From NCBI GenBank assembly GCA_903859225.1, contig CAIOLV010000033.1:1-16698 (forward strand): DNA of 16,698 bases. Direction: 5' to 3'. Position numbers and translations under genes: made by a program. The stretch comes from an uncultured bacterium. GTDB taxonomy: Bacteria; Bipolaricaulota; Bipolaricaulia; UBA7950; UBA9294. Below are positions 14,041 to 16,698 of the stretch, piece by piece. The notes beneath the pieces are model-generated. The model saw nothing but the letters and a program-made list of their open reading frames with translations. It made no database searches and was not told the origin of the DNA. Within the stretch, counting starts at the first letter, position 1; each line of letters begins with the position of its first letter.

Positions 14041-16698
14041 CTAGACAAGGCTTCCCTCCAGGCGAGCCTTGCCTCCAGCGCGGCGCCGCTCGCGCCGCCG
14101 CATGATCGCCTTGCGTCCTTCCTCGGCGAAGAACATCACGGGCGGATAGAGGAAAAGAACCGGCCAGTAGCGCAACGGCAGCGGACCTTCCTCGAACAGC
14201 GTTTGGAGCGGCTGCACGTAGATCATGAGGGCAATCAGTGCCAACTCGAAAGCAAACCCGAACAAGAGGAACCGATTGCTGAAGAACCCTGCTTTGAACA
14301 CCGAAGTTCTTTCCGTTCGGCAGGCGTAGGCGTTGCCAATCTGCGTGGTGATGACACCGGCGTGGAACATCGACGTCGCCAGGACATAGATGAATCCGGG
14401 GCCGTCGTGCGTGAGGATGCGTTGCGCATAGGGCAGGAGATCCGCCCGCGGGAGATGGAGGAGATCCCGATAGCCCATCGTCCACCAAACGAAGAAGAAG
14501 CCGGCGAAGCAGAGGATCGTCTGCAGAGACCCCAACCAGAGGAACGCGCGGAGAATCAAGCGCCGATCGACGATGCGGTCCTTCGGGCCGCGCGGCGGCC
14601 GGTCCATCAAGCCTGGCTCGGGCTTCTCCGTCCCCAGCGCTAGCGCCGGAACGAGGTCGGTGCCGAGGTCGACGGCGAGGACCTGCATGACCACGAGCGC
14701 AAGAGGGATGTTGAACACGATCTGAAGGATGAACGGCCAGGCCTCCGGCGTATTGCTCGTGAAGATGTAGGTCGTGAACTTGCGGATGTTCGAGTAGACG
14801 GCCCGCCCCTCTTCGATCGCGTTGACGATCGAGGCGAAGTTGTCATCGAGCAGAATCATCGAGGCGGCTTCCTTCGCCACATCCGTTCCCGCGATGCCCA
14901 TGGCCACGCCGATGTGGGCCTTCTTCAGCGCCGGAGCATCGTTGACGCCGTCGCCTGTCACGGCCACGATTTCGCCGAGATCCTTGAGCGCCGTGACCAC
15001 CCGCAGTTTGTGCTCCGGCGCCGCACGCGCGAAGATCACTTCGCCCTTGAGAACGGTCGCGAGCTCGTCGTCCGACATCGCGTCCAGGTCCGCGCCGCTG
15101 ACGAGTCGGGCACCTTCCCCAACCATCCCAACGCGGCGCGCAATGGACTCTGCCGTCAGTCCATAGTCACCGGTGATCATGATGATGCGGATCCCCGCTC
15201 GTCGGCACTTATCGACCGCGGCGGCCACTTCGGGACGCGGTGGATCCTGCATCGCGAGGAGACCGAGGAATGTGAGGTCTTGCTCGACCCATTGCACGGT
15301 GTAGCCGTTCGGACGCTCGGGCAGCGTCCGCCGGGCGATGGCGAGGACGCGGAGCGCGTTCCTCGCGTACGCGTCGTTTGAGCTCAGGATTTGTCCGCGC
15401 CACTCGTCGGTCATCGGAACCGCCTCGCCGTTCACGAGGATCGACGTGCACAGCGAGAGCACTTCTTTGGGCGCGCCCTTGACGAAAGCCATCTCCGCGG
15501 ACTCGCGAGGATGGATCGTGCTCATGCGTTTGCGGGCCGAGTCGAAAGGAAGCTCTCGAATGCGAGGGCACTCCTTGACCGCATCCGAGTGGGAGAGACC
15601 GCCCTTCGCCGCCGCGACGAGCAGCGCGGCCTCCGTCGGATCGCCGAGGATCGCCCACCCCTTCTCTCCCTCTGGCGGAACGAGCTTCGCGTTGTTGCAG
15701 AGTGCGGCTCCGAGGACGAGCTCGCGCAAGTCTGTGGCGGACGCCGCACGGTTGGACGGAGCAGGCTGGAACTCGCCCGTCGGCTCGTAGCCGACGCCGG
15801 AGAGTGTGAGGTGCTGTCCGGCGATCCACGCCTCGCGCACCGTCATCTCGTTCTGCGTCAGCGTCCCCGTCTTGTCGGTGCAGATCACTGTGCAGGACCC
15901 GAGAGTCTCCACGGAAGAGAGCTTCTTGATCAGCGCATTGCGCTTGGCCATGCGCTGCACGCCCATGGCGAGCGATAGCGTGACCGTCGGTAGGAGTCCT
16001 TCCGGTACAAAGGCGACGACCATCCCGACGGAGAAGATGAACCCCTCGCTCAACGGCCGCCCGATGACGAACACGGAGAGGAAGAAGAGAAGCAGGCCGA
16101 TGCCCATGGCCATCGCCGTGACGATCTTCGTCACGCGATTGACTTCCTTCTGCAGCGGCGACAGGTCCTCGCCGACGGTCTGAGTCAGGCGAGCGATCTT
16201 GCCGAATTCCGTGATCATGCCGGTCGCGAACACGACGGCCTTCCCCGTGCCGGCGCTGACGGTGGTCCCGGCGAACACGAGGTTCGGCCGCTCCATCGTC
16301 GTCAGCCCCTCGCGCAGCGACGCTTCTGCGGTGCGGCGGGCGGGCGCCGACTCTCCGTTGAGGGTCGATAGATCGACTCGCATCTCGTTCTCTTCCACAA
16401 GACGCGCGTCGGCGCTGATGTGATCACCCTCGGAAAGGATGATGACGTCGCCCGGGACAAGCTCCTCGGCGGGAATCTTCGCCTCATGCCCATCGCGCAA
16501 TACGCGAGCGAATTGCGGGAGCAACTTCTTCAACGCATCGGCTGCCTTCTCGGCACGGAATTCCTGCCAGAAGGAGAAGATGGCGTTGATCACGATGACC
16601 GCCCAAATCGCCCAGCCGAGCTGCGGCATCTTGCCGACGAAGGCCATGGCGCCGCCCGCCCAGAGGAGGAGGGCCATGAGATGGGTGAAGTTGGCGGC
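14041..16698 (-). CDS. P-type cation-transporting ATPase, type IIC-like (Na+,K+-ATPase-like), N-terminus cut by window edge
   Basis: The frame is open through the right window edge, so the first part of the protein, including the start of the first membrane helices, is missing; 885 residues are visible. Numbering from the Met at 16677: TLNGES (105-110, actuator loop, usual TGES), VPEGLLPT (M4, E226), CTDKTGTLT with phosphorylated D268, KGAP (400-403), TGDYGLTAESIARRVG (502-517), and VTGDGVNDAP (573-582). M5 TSNTPE (640-645) and M6 DLGTDLVPA (670-678) match Na+,K+-ATPase rather than Ca2+ pumps, which have VGE and NLVTD. The C-terminal CRTERTSVF and FGFAFELAL also match it. No beta subunit gene is visible. 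The transported ion is inferred as Na+ and/or K+. Confidence 0.92.
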   Translation of the reverse strand, partial: AANFTHLMALLLWAGGAMAFVGKMPQLGWAIWAVIVINAIFSFWQEFRAEKAADALKKLLPQFARVLRDGHEAKIPAEELVPGDVIILSEGDHISADARLVEENEMRVDLSTLNGESAPARRTAEASLREGLTTMERPNLVFAGTTVSAGTGKAVVFATGMITEFGKIARLTQTVGEDLSPLQKEVNRVTKIVTAMAMGIGLLLFFLSVFVIGRPLSEGFIFSVGMVVAFVPEGLLPTVTLSLAMGVQRMAKRNALIKKLSSVETLGSCTVICTDKTGTLTQNEMTVREAWIAGQHLTLSGVGYEPTGEFQPAPSNRAASATDLRELVLGAALCNNAKLVPPEGEKGWAILGDPTEAALLVAAAKGGLSHSDAVKECPRIRELPFDSARKRMSTIHPRESAEMAFVKGAPKEVLSLCTSILVNGEAVPMTDEWRGQILSSNDAYARNALRVLAIARRTLPERPNGYTVQWVEQDLTFLGLLAMQDPPRPEVAAAVDKCRRAGIRIIMITGDYGLTAESIARRVGMVGEGARLVSGADLDAMSDDELATVLKGEVIFARAAPEHKLRVVTALKDLGEIVAVTGDGVNDAPALKKAHIGVAMGIAGTDVAKEAASMILLDDNFASIVNAIEEGRAVYSNIRKFTTYIFTSNTPEAWPFILQIVFNIPLALVVMQVLAVDLGTDLVPALALGTEKPEPGLMDRPPRGPKDRIVDRRLILRAFLWLGSLQTILCFAGFFFVWWTMGYRDLLHLPRADLLPYAQRILTHDGPGFIYVLATSMFHAGVITTQIGNAYACRTERTSVFKAGFFSNRFLLFGFAFELALIALMIYVQPLQTLFEEGPLPLRYWPVLFLYPPVMFFAEEGRKAIMRRRERRRAGGKARLEGSLV
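14046..14071. repeat. Inverted repeat overlapping the end of the P-type ATPase gene
   Basis: CAAGGCT (14046-14052) and AGCCTTG (14065-14071) form a perfect 7-bp stem with a 12-base loop, ending three bases before the stop codon in the direction of transcription. No T-run follows, so it may be only a weak 3'-end structure. Confidence 0.35.

Noticed and set aside
13770..14048. 92-codon minus-strand open frame between the ATPase and trkA genes
   Set aside because: Low-complexity Arg/Gly-rich translation, overlap with the trkA start and no ribosome site; probably non-coding.

Overview
This GC-rich bacterial window is mostly core housekeeping and ion-energetics genes. Nearly everything is on the minus strand; only two genes at the left edge are on plus. 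The gene set (F-type ATP synthase, ribosome recycling factor, two bacterial-type tRNAs, TrkA proteins) shows a bacterium. I cannot assign a phylum from the sequence. No phage, insertion sequence or CRISPR array is visible.

Region 1 (1-1171, plus): the 3' end of an unrecognised gene, then a MoeB/ThiF-type adenylyltransferase. Region 2 (1168-4737, minus): a lysine-catabolic operon. Lysine-ketoglutarate reductase (LKR) comes first, then saccharopine dehydrogenase (SDH), then a TIM-barrel sugar-isomerase-like gene. Upstream lie a TATACT -10 box, a 27-bp near-perfect dyad and a leader hairpin. Region 3 (4863-5060, minus): tandem tRNA-Cys(GCA) and tRNA-Val(GAC) behind a clear sigma70-type promoter. 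Region 4 (5061-5315): a short intergenic stretch with several inverted repeats.

Region 5 (5316-12388, minus): frr-atpI-atpB-atpE-atpF-atpH-atpA-atpG-atpD, tightly packed behind a good promoter (TTGACG, 17 bp, TAGAAT) just upstream of frr. The epsilon gene atpC does not follow atpD and is not elsewhere in the window. Between atpA and atpG lies a diverged tandem duplication of the atpG start, which creates a 32-codon ORF. Region 6 (12443-13773, minus): two tandem TrkA-type proteins. Region 7 (14041-16698, minus): a P-type ATPase cut at its N-terminus by the window edge, with the cation-site residues of Na+,K+-ATPase-like type IIC pumps.

The right two thirds form an ion-homeostasis and energy neighbourhood: a cation pump, K+ channel/transporter gating proteins and the ATP synthase that uses the ion gradient. 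I found no wholly new multi-gene system. The most unusual signals are the atpG 5' duplication, the missing atpC, the Na+,K+-ATPase-like pump with one altered site III residue, and the dyad in front of the LKR-SDH operon.
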